Shown: positions 41,505 to 48,530 of the stretch, one piece after another
Position numbering within the stretch: position 1 is the first letter of the stretch
How the letters are laid out: every line of letters starts with the position of its first letter
Source: Pseudomonadota bacterium
GTDB taxonomy: Bacteria; Pseudomonadota; Alphaproteobacteria; Caulobacterales; Caulobacteraceae
DNA: 57,561 nt
Assembly (NCBI GenBank): GCA_023412655.1
Contig: JAEYNH010000019.1
Span: 1 to 57,561 of the forward strand
Reading direction: 5' to 3'
Translations under genes and position numbers: made by a program
The notes under the pieces: generated by a model
Databases searched by the model: none
The model's input: the letters and a program-made list of their open reading frames with translations, nothing else
Told to the model about the DNA's origin: nothing

Positions 41505-42359
41505 CTAAGGCTGCGCCCCGAACAGCTTGCGGGCGTTCTCCGAGCGGATCTTGGCCTTCTCCGCCTCGGTCAGGTCCAGCCGCTCCAGCGCCTCGACGTT
41601 CTGCGCGAGCGAGTACTGCGGATAGTCCGAGCCCAGCAGCACCTGGTCGACGCCCACGTTGCGGATCGTCCAGACGAACTCGTCCTCGATGGGCGAGTCC
41701 GCCACCATCGCCACCGTCGCCGAGATGTCGAAATAGATGTTGTCGCCGAACAGGTTCTCGGCGGTGCGCGCGGCCTTCAGGACGTTCCAGAACCGGAAGT
41801 TCATCGCCCCCATGTGGGCGAAGATGAACTTGGTCTTCGGCGCCGCCAGGGCCAGGTTGAACAGCTTCTCGCTGTCGCCGGGCAGGATGTTGGCGTTGTC
41901 CATCAGCACGATGACGCCCAGGTCCCCCGCCCGGCGCGCCAGCGTCAGCACCCTGGGATCGCTCTGCTCGAAGCCCTGGGTGTGCGGATGGATCTTCAGG
42001 ACCTTCACCCCCAGGCCGGCCACCCGCTCCAGCTCGGCCAGGGCCGCCTCGCCGTCATAGGGGTGCACGCTCGCCACCGGCAGCACCCCCGGCCGGGCCG
42101 CCGCCAGGGCGATCACCCCGTCGTTTCCGGCCCGGATCGCCTCGGGCTTGCCCGCCCGCGCCTGATTGGGCCCGCCGAACCACATGGCAGCATAGCCGCC
42201 CACCGCCCCCTGATCGGCCTTCACCTGCGCCTCATAGGCGTCGGCCGAGACCGTCCCGCGGTGCAGGTGGACATGGGTGTCGAAGGCGGGCGCCTGGCGG
42301 GCGGCCACGCCGGAAGCAAGCAGGGCGAAGCCTGCGGCGAGAACGGCGGTCTTCATCAT
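41505..42359 (-). CDS. Exported amidohydrolase-2 family protein
   Basis: 284 residues with signal peptide (VLAAGFALLASGVAA), then an amidohydrolase TIM-barrel. FDTHVHLHRG provides the HxH metal pair, and other typical features are VASVHPYDGEAA, VKVLKIHPHTQGF, KFIFAHMGA and VLLGSDYPQYS with the late catalytic aspartate. Relatives decarboxylate or hydrolyse small aromatic or lactone substrates, but here the signal peptide suggests a periplasmic role. Two start codons (42359, 42356) are adjacent. Confidence 0.88.
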   Translation of the reverse strand: MMKTAVLAAGFALLASGVAARQAPAFDTHVHLHRGTVSADAYEAQVKADQGAVGGYAAMWFGGPNQARAGKPEAIRAGNDGVIALAAARPGVLPVASVHPYDGEAALAELERVAGLGVKVLKIHPHTQGFEQSDPRVLTLARRAGDLGVIVLMDNANILPGDSEKLFNLALAAPKTKFIFAHMGAMNFRFWNVLKAARTAENLFGDNIYFDISATVAMVADSPIEDEFVWTIRNVGVDQVLLGSDYPQYSLAQNVEALERLDLTEAEKAKIRSENARKLFGAQP

Positions 42360-42430
42360 GCCGGGAAGTCAGCCCGACGCCCCAGCCAAGTCAATGCGAA
42401 GCTTGGCGCCGGCCGCGCCCGGCGTCGGGG

Positions 42431-42955
42431 CTAGTCCGCTGCGTCCCGGACCAGCTCGTAGAAGCCGCCGGTCTGCAGGCGCACGATCACCGCCTCGGGG
42501 GCGCGGTTCTCGAAGTACCAGCCGTGGATCCCGTCGAATGGGGCGACCAGCACGCCCCGGTGCGCTGCGCCGTCGGCCTTCTTGTAGAAGGCCACCTTCT
42601 CGGCCGTATGGCCATGGAACTCGTGCCAGAGGTTGGCGGCGTCCTCCGCCTTCCAGGCATAGGTGAGGGTGTCGCCCGCCTTCATCCTCAGCTTGAACTC
42701 CAGGCGGTCGCCGGGCGTGCCGGCCGCGGCCACGAAGATGTCGTTGGTGTCGCTGCGGAAGGGCGTGGCGGAGTCCCTGGCCGCGCCCGGCGTCTCGATT
42801 TCCTCGAGCGGGCTCTGGGTCTTGGCCTTCGCCGGCTCGGCGGCCGGCGTCACCGCGGGGCTCTCCCCGGCGGGCTTGGCCGTCTCGCCGCAGGCGCTAA
42901 GGCCGATCGCCGCCATAAGGGCCGCGCCGGCCAGGATGGATGCTTGGATCCGCAC
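42431..42955 (-). CDS. Lipoprotein of unknown function
   Basis: 174 residues from GTG 42955. A lipobox (IGLSAC) at about residue 22 predicts lipoprotein processing, followed by a low-complexity alanine/proline/lysine linker. The C-terminal domain (about 80-174) contains LTYAWKAEDAANLWHEFHGHTAE and VLVAPFDGIHGWYFENRAPEAVIVRLQTGGFYELV; this His/Trp-rich pattern recurs in alphaproteobacterial proteins annotated as transmembrane anchor proteins, whose role is not known. The longer in-frame start at 42991 has no ribosome-binding site, whereas a G-run precedes the GTG. Confidence 0.7.
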   Translation of the reverse strand: MRIQASILAGAALMAAIGLSACGETAKPAGESPAVTPAAEPAKAKTQSPLEEIETPGAARDSATPFRSDTNDIFVAAAGTPGDRLEFKLRMKAGDTLTYAWKAEDAANLWHEFHGHTAEKVAFYKKADGAAHRGVLVAPFDGIHGWYFENRAPEAVIVRLQTGGFYELVRDAAD

Positions 42956-43144
42956 GTTCGAACGCCCCCCGTCTTGGAATCGGTCGGCCACTGTGCGGCG
43001 CCCGCGGCCCGGCGCGCACCTGCTTTACGGTTGGGGGAGGGATGTTGGTTGTTGGCTCAAGGCGAGCGGCGGCTCTCCGCGCCCGCGTGAACCGCCGCGC
43101 CTGGCGCGTCGCGTGCGCAACGTGGGGGGAGATGAGCGGGTTGC
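42956..43144. other. Gap at the left edge of the AT-rich island
   Basis: 189 bp without a supported gene. Base composition changes from about the surrounding level to clearly AT-richer near 43150. I see no tRNA, integrase or direct repeat that would mark an attachment site. Confidence 0.5.
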
Positions 43145-44479
43145 TCACGGGAGTAGTGCAACGACGATTAAACAGACTACTAACATTAGGTAGAAGATGC
43201 CGATGCCAAGATGAACCCGATCGTAGACTTTGGCTGCAGCATCAACCGGAGCATCGCTGATTTCCGTCAGCTCGCCCCGGGGAAGATATCTTCCGACACT
43301 ATCCTTCCAAGCCTTCCGAGATCGAGCCTGTTCGCGGAAGTAATCTCTATTTACTATTGTGAGTGCGGTGAACGACCCAATTAAATAGATCGCCGCAAAT
43401 GCCATGAATATTCGCGATATAGCTTCAGACGAAGTGCGATTGGCGTCTGGAACAATTTTTATAACGAACGGTGCGCTCGCCACCAGCAGGTCTCGCCAAA
43501 GGGCTCCTGTAAGTTCTTGCGTGCGTTGAACGGTCTTCTGCGTTTCGTCGATCGCTGCCCGACGAAGTTCACCCAGGGCCTTCAGCGTCTCGCGATTTGC
43601 AGATTGCACGTGCGCCCGATAGGCGGCTTTTGCATTCTCGAGCGCGAGCGGGAGGGCGTCGCTGATCGCTGCTCGCGAGATCCTAATGGTATGCGCGAGT
43701 TCGATGGCTAGCAGCAGATGCCGCGCATCTTTGTCGTTCGTATCGACGTAGACCCACTTGGCGGCCTCGTGAATCGGACGAAAAGCCTCGGCTACTTCAG
43801 TGTCTGTACAATCGAGTTCCTGGACGGGAGGGCCAGACAACCTGTAACGCCGATCTTGCGAGCGCCCAGCTACTTGGTCAACAAGCGATGCCCAAAGCCT
43901 CAGCGCGGCTTCTTCCCGCCAGGCCGTGAAGGCTCGACTATGTTCCGTGGGGGCGTTCCAAATTAGCCATGGTCGTAGATCGTTAGGAACAATGCGAGGT
44001 GCGGATAGATCGAATACTTGACTACTTGGGTCGATCTGAGTGCCGATTGGCTCCAGTGGCGCCGCTCCACCTTCGGTCCACGGCTCCACAGCTATCGAGC
44101 GAGTGCGGAATGCCTGTCCTACCTTAAGATCTGCCAAGCGGATGCGTGTACAGGTGGCCGCTGAGGATAGCCATTCGCGTAGTGCGGATTGATAGAAAAG
44201 CCTGATCTCGCCCTCGGCGCTGGTCTTGCGGAGGGTAAAGCTGTACCGGCGACCAATCGTAAACTGATCGTCGGGGCCAAGGACGGCATCAGTATCTTGA
44301 ACTCTTATTACTACCTCGGCTACGCAATCGCCGGGGCAAATCATGAACGACTGCCATGACCTGAGATTCTCCGGCCCCGAGAATTCCGCGCTGAAGCGCA
44401 GCGCGGCAGGCCGATCCGCAAGATCCGCTACGTCCTTGAGTTTATCGACGAGTGCGAGAATTTGGCTCGGAGTCGACAT
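43145..44479 (-). CDS. Unrecognised protein with C-terminal membrane anchor (island gene 2)
   Basis: About 444 residues. Two hydrophobic helices stand at the C-terminal end: about 354-376 (ISRIFMAFAAIYLIGSFTALTIV) and 422-443 (VHLGIGIFYLMLVVCLIVVALL). Between them is a charged loop. The first about 340 residues look soluble; the part just before the membrane (about 265-325) is helical and may be coiled coil (ETLKALGELRRAAIDETQKTVQRTQEL). I recognise no domain. The ATG at 44479 or GTG at 44485 lies within the last codons of the upstream NdpA-like gene (38-44 bp overlap), so the two are an operon. Codon use is much less GC-biased than in neighbouring genes, which suggests transfer. The architecture would fit a membrane-tethered partner or effector, but that is inference. 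Confidence 0.75.
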   Translation of the reverse strand: MSTPSQILALVDKLKDVADLADRPAALRFSAEFSGPENLRSWQSFMICPGDCVAEVVIRVQDTDAVLGPDDQFTIGRRYSFTLRKTSAEGEIRLFYQSALREWLSSAATCTRIRLADLKVGQAFRTRSIAVEPWTEGGAAPLEPIGTQIDPSSQVFDLSAPRIVPNDLRPWLIWNAPTEHSRAFTAWREEAALRLWASLVDQVAGRSQDRRYRLSGPPVQELDCTDTEVAEAFRPIHEAAKWVYVDTNDKDARHLLLAIELAHTIRISRAAISDALPLALENAKAAYRAHVQSANRETLKALGELRRAAIDETQKTVQRTQELTGALWRDLLVASAPFVIKIVPDANRTSSEAISRIFMAFAAIYLIGSFTALTIVNRDYFREQARSRKAWKDSVGRYLPRGELTEISDAPVDAAAKVYDRVHLGIGIFYLMLVVCLIVVALLP

Positions 44480-45485
44480 CGTCACGACGTATCCGATCGT
44501 TGATTACAATCCGTCCTTCTGCGGAATTAACCTCAACAAGGTCTTGCAGTTCTTCCGCAAATTGGATGCGCACGCCGGCGACAGTTTCGATGCGGCGTTG
44601 CCGGGGCCGGCTAACCGCATTCGGAGCGAGACGGAATGACTCGTTTTCGATCCTTTGCGATCTAAGCTTGTGGCGGAACTTTGTCGCTAGGTCGTCTTCT
44701 TCGTCTACGGAGCGTCCGAGGACAGCCTCCAAAAACGATTTGTTGCTCTGTGCCTCGACCGCGCCTCCCGCGGCGGCCGCGTTGTACGCGCGGCGCCTGA
44801 CTTCACGATAAACGTCTGGCTCAACTAGTGACTCGTTCTCCAGGATTGTATCTACGGCCGCTTGATATATACGGCGCGTGAGTTCCTCATCTGTAAACTC
44901 ACGCTTCGCACCCAGAAACGTTTCAAAATATCTAGCAACCTTGGTGCCGTTCCTGTGGTCTAGGACGCTCAGGAATCCAGGTTCGGGATCGAGGGTGATC
45001 AGCGCCGCTTTCTGAAGAGCAGAGGGGTTCTTCACGAAGTTCCGTCGCAGGCTTGCAAGCGTAGCCCGCTTCCGGCCTTCCTGGCCTTCTTCAAGGTCGT
45101 AAGTGAGAACCGTATCATCATCGTACTTGAGCAAAGCGAACGCACGTCGGTCCTTCGCCGCAAGGAGGAAAACTAAGAACGCGCCTGGCGCCGTTTGCCC
45201 GCCGTGGGCGCGCTGGAAATCTTCGGCGAGGCCTTCACTCTCTTCCTGAAAACGTGCGCGGTTGACGAGCACGCTTAGCAAGCGCGACTTGGTTTGAGCG
45301 TGCTCCGCGAACCGATAGGCGTTGCCACGACTGGCGCTGCGGATGCGATCCAAGAAGAAGCCCGCGAAGGGACCGGGTGTTATCTCCTCAAGCCGTTGAA
45401 AATGCTCCGGCTTGGGGCCGACGATATGGAAGACCATTCGCTCAATTGCGAGCGCAGCAAGTTCATCATCATCAAGCGCGGCCAT
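44442..45485 (-). CDS. Nucleoid-associated protein-like (YejK/NdpA family, 37-kDa) (island gene 1)
   Basis: 347 residues, close to the usual 335-350 for the family. FLSVLDHRNGTKVARYFETFLGA (about 170-193) resembles the YejK segment with GRKVADFFMDFLGA, and the C-terminal strand region IETVAGVRIQFAEELQDLV...GRIVINDRIRR fits the family's ending. AFLVFLLAAKDRRAFALLKYDDD near residue 100 fits the N-terminal domain. The match is from memory and moderate. The ATG at 45485 follows GGGGGGAAG. Base composition is AT-richer than the flanks. It overlaps and probably leads gene 2. Confidence 0.6.
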   Translation of the reverse strand: MAALDDDELAALAIERMVFHIVGPKPEHFQRLEEITPGPFAGFFLDRIRSASRGNAYRFAEHAQTKSRLLSVLVNRARFQEESEGLAEDFQRAHGGQTAPGAFLVFLLAAKDRRAFALLKYDDDTVLTYDLEEGQEGRKRATLASLRRNFVKNPSALQKAALITLDPEPGFLSVLDHRNGTKVARYFETFLGAKREFTDEELTRRIYQAAVDTILENESLVEPDVYREVRRRAYNAAAAGGAVEAQSNKSFLEAVLGRSVDEEDDLATKFRHKLRSQRIENESFRLAPNAVSRPRQRRIETVAGVRIQFAEELQDLVEVNSAEGRIVINDRIRRDDVDSEPNSRTRR

Positions 45486-45535
45486 TCTGCTTCCCCCCAG
45501 AAGCTGCTGTTGTCGCTCGCACCCTAAACGGGCGC

Positions 45536-45545
45536 TTCAATTGAA
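45536..45545. promoter_or_regulatory. Palindrome upstream of the island operon
   Basis: TTCAATTGAA, a perfect 10-bp palindrome, is 51-60 bases upstream of the NdpA-like gene; flanking GCG/CGC extend it imperfectly. It could be an operator for an unlinked regulator. Confidence 0.4.
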
Positions 45546-45594
45546 CGCAACTTCGGCGAAGGTGTGGCTTGCAATCGAGGGTAGAGGGTTCCCC

Positions 45595-45642
45595 ATTCAT
45601 CTCCCTAAACCCCCCATGAACAGCCGCCACCGGCGCCGTTCA
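45595..45642. promoter_or_regulatory. Three phased GTTCA-like half-sites
   Basis: ATTCA (45595-45599), TGAAC (45617-45621) and GTTCA (45638-45642) stand 22 and 21 bp apart, i.e. about two helical turns, before the small secreted protein gene. An AGCCGCC/GGCGGCT inverted repeat (45622-45649) overlaps them. Confidence 0.35.
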
Positions 45643-45698
45643 GGCGGCTAGGCGCAGCGTCACCTCAAGGGTCGCATCGACCCCGAGGAGATCCGCCT

Positions 45699-46031
45699 AT
45701 GAAGACGCTCATCCTGGCCGGCGCCGTCGCGGTTGCGACGCTCACCGCCGGCGCGGCCATGGCCCAGCCCTACGGCCGCTACGACGGCGGCGCCCGCTAC
45801 GCCGGGCCCGGCCCCGGTTATGGCTACGGCTACGACCGCGGCCCCCGCTACGCCCGCGAGCGCGACAGCGACCGTGACGGCATCCCCGACCGGCTGGAGT
45901 GGAACCGCGACCGCGACCGCGACGGGCGCCCCGACCAGTGGGACCGCTACGACAACCGCCGCGGCCAGCGCTACGGCCAGCATCACCGCTACGACCGCGG
46001 CTATTACCGCGGCGGCGACTACCGCTGGTAG
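45699..46031 (+). CDS. Small secreted, Gly/Tyr/Arg-rich protein with Asp-rich repeats
   Basis: 110 residues. Signal peptide to about 22 (VATLTAGAAMAQ), then a YGRYDGGARYAGPG segment and an acidic/basic block DSDRDGIPDRLEWNRDRDRDGRPDQWD that looks like two thrombospondin type-3 or EF-hand-like calcium-binding loops. The C-terminus is tyrosine/arginine-rich (HHRYDRGYYRGGDYRW). GAGGAGATCC precedes the ATG. Function is unknown; a periplasmic or cell-surface role is likely. A strong terminator follows. Confidence 0.78.
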   Translation: MKTLILAGAVAVATLTAGAAMAQPYGRYDGGARYAGPGPGYGYGYDRGPRYARERDSDRDGIPDRLEWNRDRDRDGRPDQWDRYDNRRGQRYGQHHRYDRGYYRGGDYRW

Positions 46032-46086
46032 GCCGGCGGATCGCCGCCCCCCATCGTCCCCGTAAGATCCTCCCCGAAAGCCCCTC

Positions 46087-46117
46087 AAGCCCCGCCGCCG
46101 CGCGGGGCTTCTTCTTT
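46087..46117 (+). terminator. Rho-independent terminator
   Basis: AAGCCCCGC (46087-46095) and GCGGGGCTT (46102-46110) form a perfect 9-bp stem with a 6-nt loop, followed by TTCTTCTTT. It ends the small secreted protein transcript. It is the only hairpin plus T-run of this quality I see in the window. Confidence 0.9.
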
Positions 46118-46161
46118 CGGCGCGATAATTTTTGACTTCCCGGCGCTTCCATGTTCTCGTT

Positions 46162-46856
46162 ATGTTCATGTCTGCCGACGGCGAGGTCAGGATCGAGGCG
46201 CCCGAACGGGCGGCCGGGGAGGCGTCCGCCACCCGGGCGCGCCACGCCGCTGTCCTGGCCGAGCTGAGCGAGCTTGGCCTCACCCTGGCCCGCGACCTGC
46301 ACGCCCGCGCCATCCAGGCCGAGACCACCGACGAGGCGGTCACCCTGTCCCTGTCGTTCCAGCGCGTGTCCCGGGCGGTGTGCGCCAGGCCGTGGCCCTC
46401 GAGGCCCGGATCGAGCGCGACGCGGCCCGCGACCTCAAGGCCGACCGGCTTCAGGAGCTGAAGGCGCGGGACGAGGCCGGCGAGCGCCGCCGCGCCCGGG
46501 TGCGCGAGGGCGTGCGGCGGGGCATCCGCGGCGAGGCCGACGGTCCGTTCGTGGAGCGGCTGTGCGCCGAGCTCGACGAGCTGGTCGAGGCCGAGGCCGA
46601 GGCGGCGGGCTTCGCCGAGGCCCGGCCCGCCGAGGTCATCGCCCGCATCTGCGGCCGGCTGGGCCTGCCCAGCCCGGACGAGCGGCTGGAGGAGCTGATC
46701 GCCGACCGCGAGGAGGCCGCCGAGATCGCCGAGTTCGCCGAGAGCATGGACGACGAGGACTGGGCCCACGGTCCCTGGGTGGAGGCCGCCGACAGCGCGG
46801 GCGACCTGGACGAAGCGGGCTTCCCGCGCCACCCGCATCCGCCCCCCGATCCTTGA
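46162..46856 (+). pseudogene. Frameshifted gene for an unknown charged helical protein
   Basis: The first frame begins ATG 46162 (MFMSADGEVRIEAPERAAGEASATRARHAAVLAEL...) and runs well to SFQRVSRAV, then turns into low-quality sequence and stops at 46461. The next frame, entered at 46380, continues as RQAVALEARIERDAARDLKADRL... to 46856. Removing two bases from the GGTGTGCG at 46377-46384 (one TG of a duplicated TG) joins them into one 230-residue protein. The protein is highly charged and helical, with an acidic C-terminus. It is either a broken gene, a consensus error, or two products. No family is recognised. Confidence 0.75.
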
Positions 46857-46860
46857 GGCC

Positions 46861-46891
46861 GGGGCGGGCGGAACCCTGAGGCTCCCGCCCC
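46861..46891. terminator. GC-rich hairpin between convergent genes
   Basis: GGGGCGGG (46861-46868) and CCCGCCCC (46884-46891) form a perfect 8-bp stem with a 15-nt loop, just after the broken gene. There is no T-run, so terminator activity is uncertain. Confidence 0.4.
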
Positions 46892-46922
46892 AGCCCAGGC
46901 TCGCGCCGGGCTCAGCCCTATC

Positions 46923-46952
46923 TCACTCCGGGCTCACTCCGGGCTCACTCCG
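46923..46952. repeat. 11-bp tandem repeat with stop codons in all three minus-strand frames
   Basis: TCACTCCGGGC occurs at 46923 and 46934, and a third partial copy TCACTCCG starts at 46945 and includes the stop codon of the hydrolase. Because the period is 11, the three TGA stops fall in three different frames. Confidence 0.65.
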
Positions 46953-47817
46953 CCGGCTCCAGGGCCGCGTCGGGGACCGGATCGCCTGTCAGCTCGCCGT
47001 TCAGCCAGGCCAGCAGGTCGTTGTTGATGATCTCGGCGTGGGTCGAGGCCATGCCGTGCGGCAGGCCGGGATAGACCTTGAGCGTGCCCTTCTGCAGCAG
47101 CTTGATCCCCTTCAGGGCCGCATCGTGGATCGGCACGATCTGGTCGTCGTCGCCGTGCATCAGCAGCACGGGGATGTCGATCCTCTTCAGGTCCTCGGTG
47201 AAGTCGGTCTCGGAGAAGGCCTTGATGCAGTCGTAGTGGCCCTTCACCCCGCCCAGCATCCCCTGCAGCCACCACTTGTCGATCAGCCCCTGGCTGACCT
47301 TCGCCCCCGGCCGGTTGAAGCCGTAGAAGGGGCCGGTCGGCACGTCGATGAACATCTGCGCCCGGTCGGCCAGCAGGGCGGCGCGGAAGCCGTCGAACAC
47401 CTCGATGGGCGTCCCCTCGGGATTGCTCTCCTTCTTCACCATCACCGGCGGCACCGCGCCGATCAGCACCGCCCGGCTGGCGCGGTCGGTCCCGTGCCGG
47501 CCGAGATAGCGCGCCACCTCGCCGCCGCCGGTGGAGTGGCCCACATGGATGGCGTCCTTCAGGTCCAGGGCCTCGACCAGCGCCCGCAGGTCGTCGGCAT
47601 AGGTGTCCATCTCGTTGCCGTCCCAGGTCTGGCTGGACCGGCCGTGGCCGCGCCGGTCGTGGGCGATGGCCCGATAGCCGCGGTCGGCGAAGAACATCAT
47701 CTGCGCGTCCCAGTCGTCGGCGGTCAGCGGCCAGCCGTGGCTGAACACGATCGGCTGTCCCGAGCCCCAGTCCTTGTAGAAGATCTGGGCGCCGTCCTTG
47801 GCGGTGACGTAGGGCAT
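46945..47817 (-). CDS. Alpha/beta hydrolase (non-heme chloroperoxidase/esterase type)
   Basis: 290 residues. TAKDGAQIFYKDWGSGQPIVFSHGWPL at the start, DRRGHGRS, the nucleophile motif VGHSTGGGEV, HGDDDQIVPI with the catalytic aspartate, and LPHGMASTH with the catalytic histidine are the marks of cofactor-free haloperoxidase-like esterases. It has no signal peptide. The ATG follows a GGAG-rich leader. It is downstream of, and on the same strand as, a flavodoxin-like gene at 127 bp. Confidence 0.94.
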   Translation of the reverse strand: MPYVTAKDGAQIFYKDWGSGQPIVFSHGWPLTADDWDAQMMFFADRGYRAIAHDRRGHGRSSQTWDGNEMDTYADDLRALVEALDLKDAIHVGHSTGGGEVARYLGRHGTDRASRAVLIGAVPPVMVKKESNPEGTPIEVFDGFRAALLADRAQMFIDVPTGPFYGFNRPGAKVSQGLIDKWWLQGMLGGVKGHYDCIKAFSETDFTEDLKRIDIPVLLMHGDDDQIVPIHDAALKGIKLLQKGTLKVYPGLPHGMASTHAEIINNDLLAWLNGELTGDPVPDAALEPAE

Positions 47818-47944
47818 GGCATGGCTCCATGGCTGGAGGGGAGGGGCGTGCAGGACCGTCCATCCTGCCTTGGCCAGCCTACCTCCGCCGGAACGCCGTT
47901 ATGCGATCACACTTCGGTGCGGCGCCGATCCTTCGGCGGGGCGC

Positions 47945-48442
47945 CTAGAACATCCCCATGGAGAGGCCGGCGGCCAGGGCCGCGCCCCGCTCCCGGGCGG
48001 GCGCCAGTTCGGCCGCGCCCAGGGCCTTGGGGGCGGCGATGGCCTCGGGCGTCTGGGCGTGGGTGCAGACGATCAGCGGCTCGGCGATGGGCTTCAGCCG
48101 CCAGCCGGTGGCGATCCGGGCCAGCTGCCGGGCCGCGTTCTGCCCGTCCGAGCCCGCCGCGATCAGCGCCGCATAGGGCCGCCCGTTCAACCGCTCCAGC
48201 ACCGCATAGTAGGTGCGGTCGAAGAATTCCTTCATCTCCCCCGACAGGGCGGCCAGGTTCTCGGGGCAGGCGAAGATGTAGCCGTCGGCGTCCAGCAGGT
48301 CCTGGGCCGTGGCGTCCTCGGCCGCCCGCACCCGCACCTCCACCTCGCCCGGCGCCCCCTCGGCGGCGCCCTCAGCCGCCGCCTGGGCCAGGGCCCGCGA
48401 GGCGCCGGTGCGCGAATGCCAGATGATCAGGAGCCGCTTCAT
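47945..48442 (-). CDS. Flavodoxin-fold NAD(P)H-dependent oxidoreductase-like protein
   Basis: 165 residues. RLLIIWHSRTGASRALAQAAAEGA is the flavin-phosphate loop (SRTGAS), ADGYIFACPENLAALSGEMKEFFDRTYY is the second flavin contact, and AAGSDGQNAARQLARIATGW the third. It resembles WrbA/flavodoxin family members without a recognisable specific function. The 88-bp divergent gap to the serine hydrolase gene probably holds both promoters. Confidence 0.85.
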   Translation of the reverse strand: MKRLLIIWHSRTGASRALAQAAAEGAAEGAPGEVEVRVRAAEDATAQDLLDADGYIFACPENLAALSGEMKEFFDRTYYAVLERLNGRPYAALIAAGSDGQNAARQLARIATGWRLKPIAEPLIVCTHAQTPEAIAAPKALGAAELAPARERGAALAAGLSMGMF

Positions 48443-48530
48443 GCCCCGACCCTAGCCGCGGCGCTTGCCAGCCGGAACCGGTCGCCTAATCTCGCCGCCA
48501 ACAAACCAGAAGTTCGAGGGGAGGCTTCCG

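Noticed and set aside
41246..41827. Plus-strand frame covering the 15-bp repeats
   Set aside because: Repeat-derived low-complexity translation running antisense into the amidohydrolase gene.
42897..43148. Short minus-strand frame at the left edge of the island
   Set aside because: Arg/Pro-rich random-looking translation without a ribosome-binding site; treated as intergenic.
44343..44639. Plus-strand 98-codon frame across the junction of the two island genes
   Set aside because: No ribosome-binding site, and it lies opposite well-supported island coding regions.
45616..45651. Eleven-codon leader-like ORF before the small secreted protein
   Set aside because: Has a start and stop but no ribosome-binding site, so not listed as a gene; noted only with the half-site cluster.
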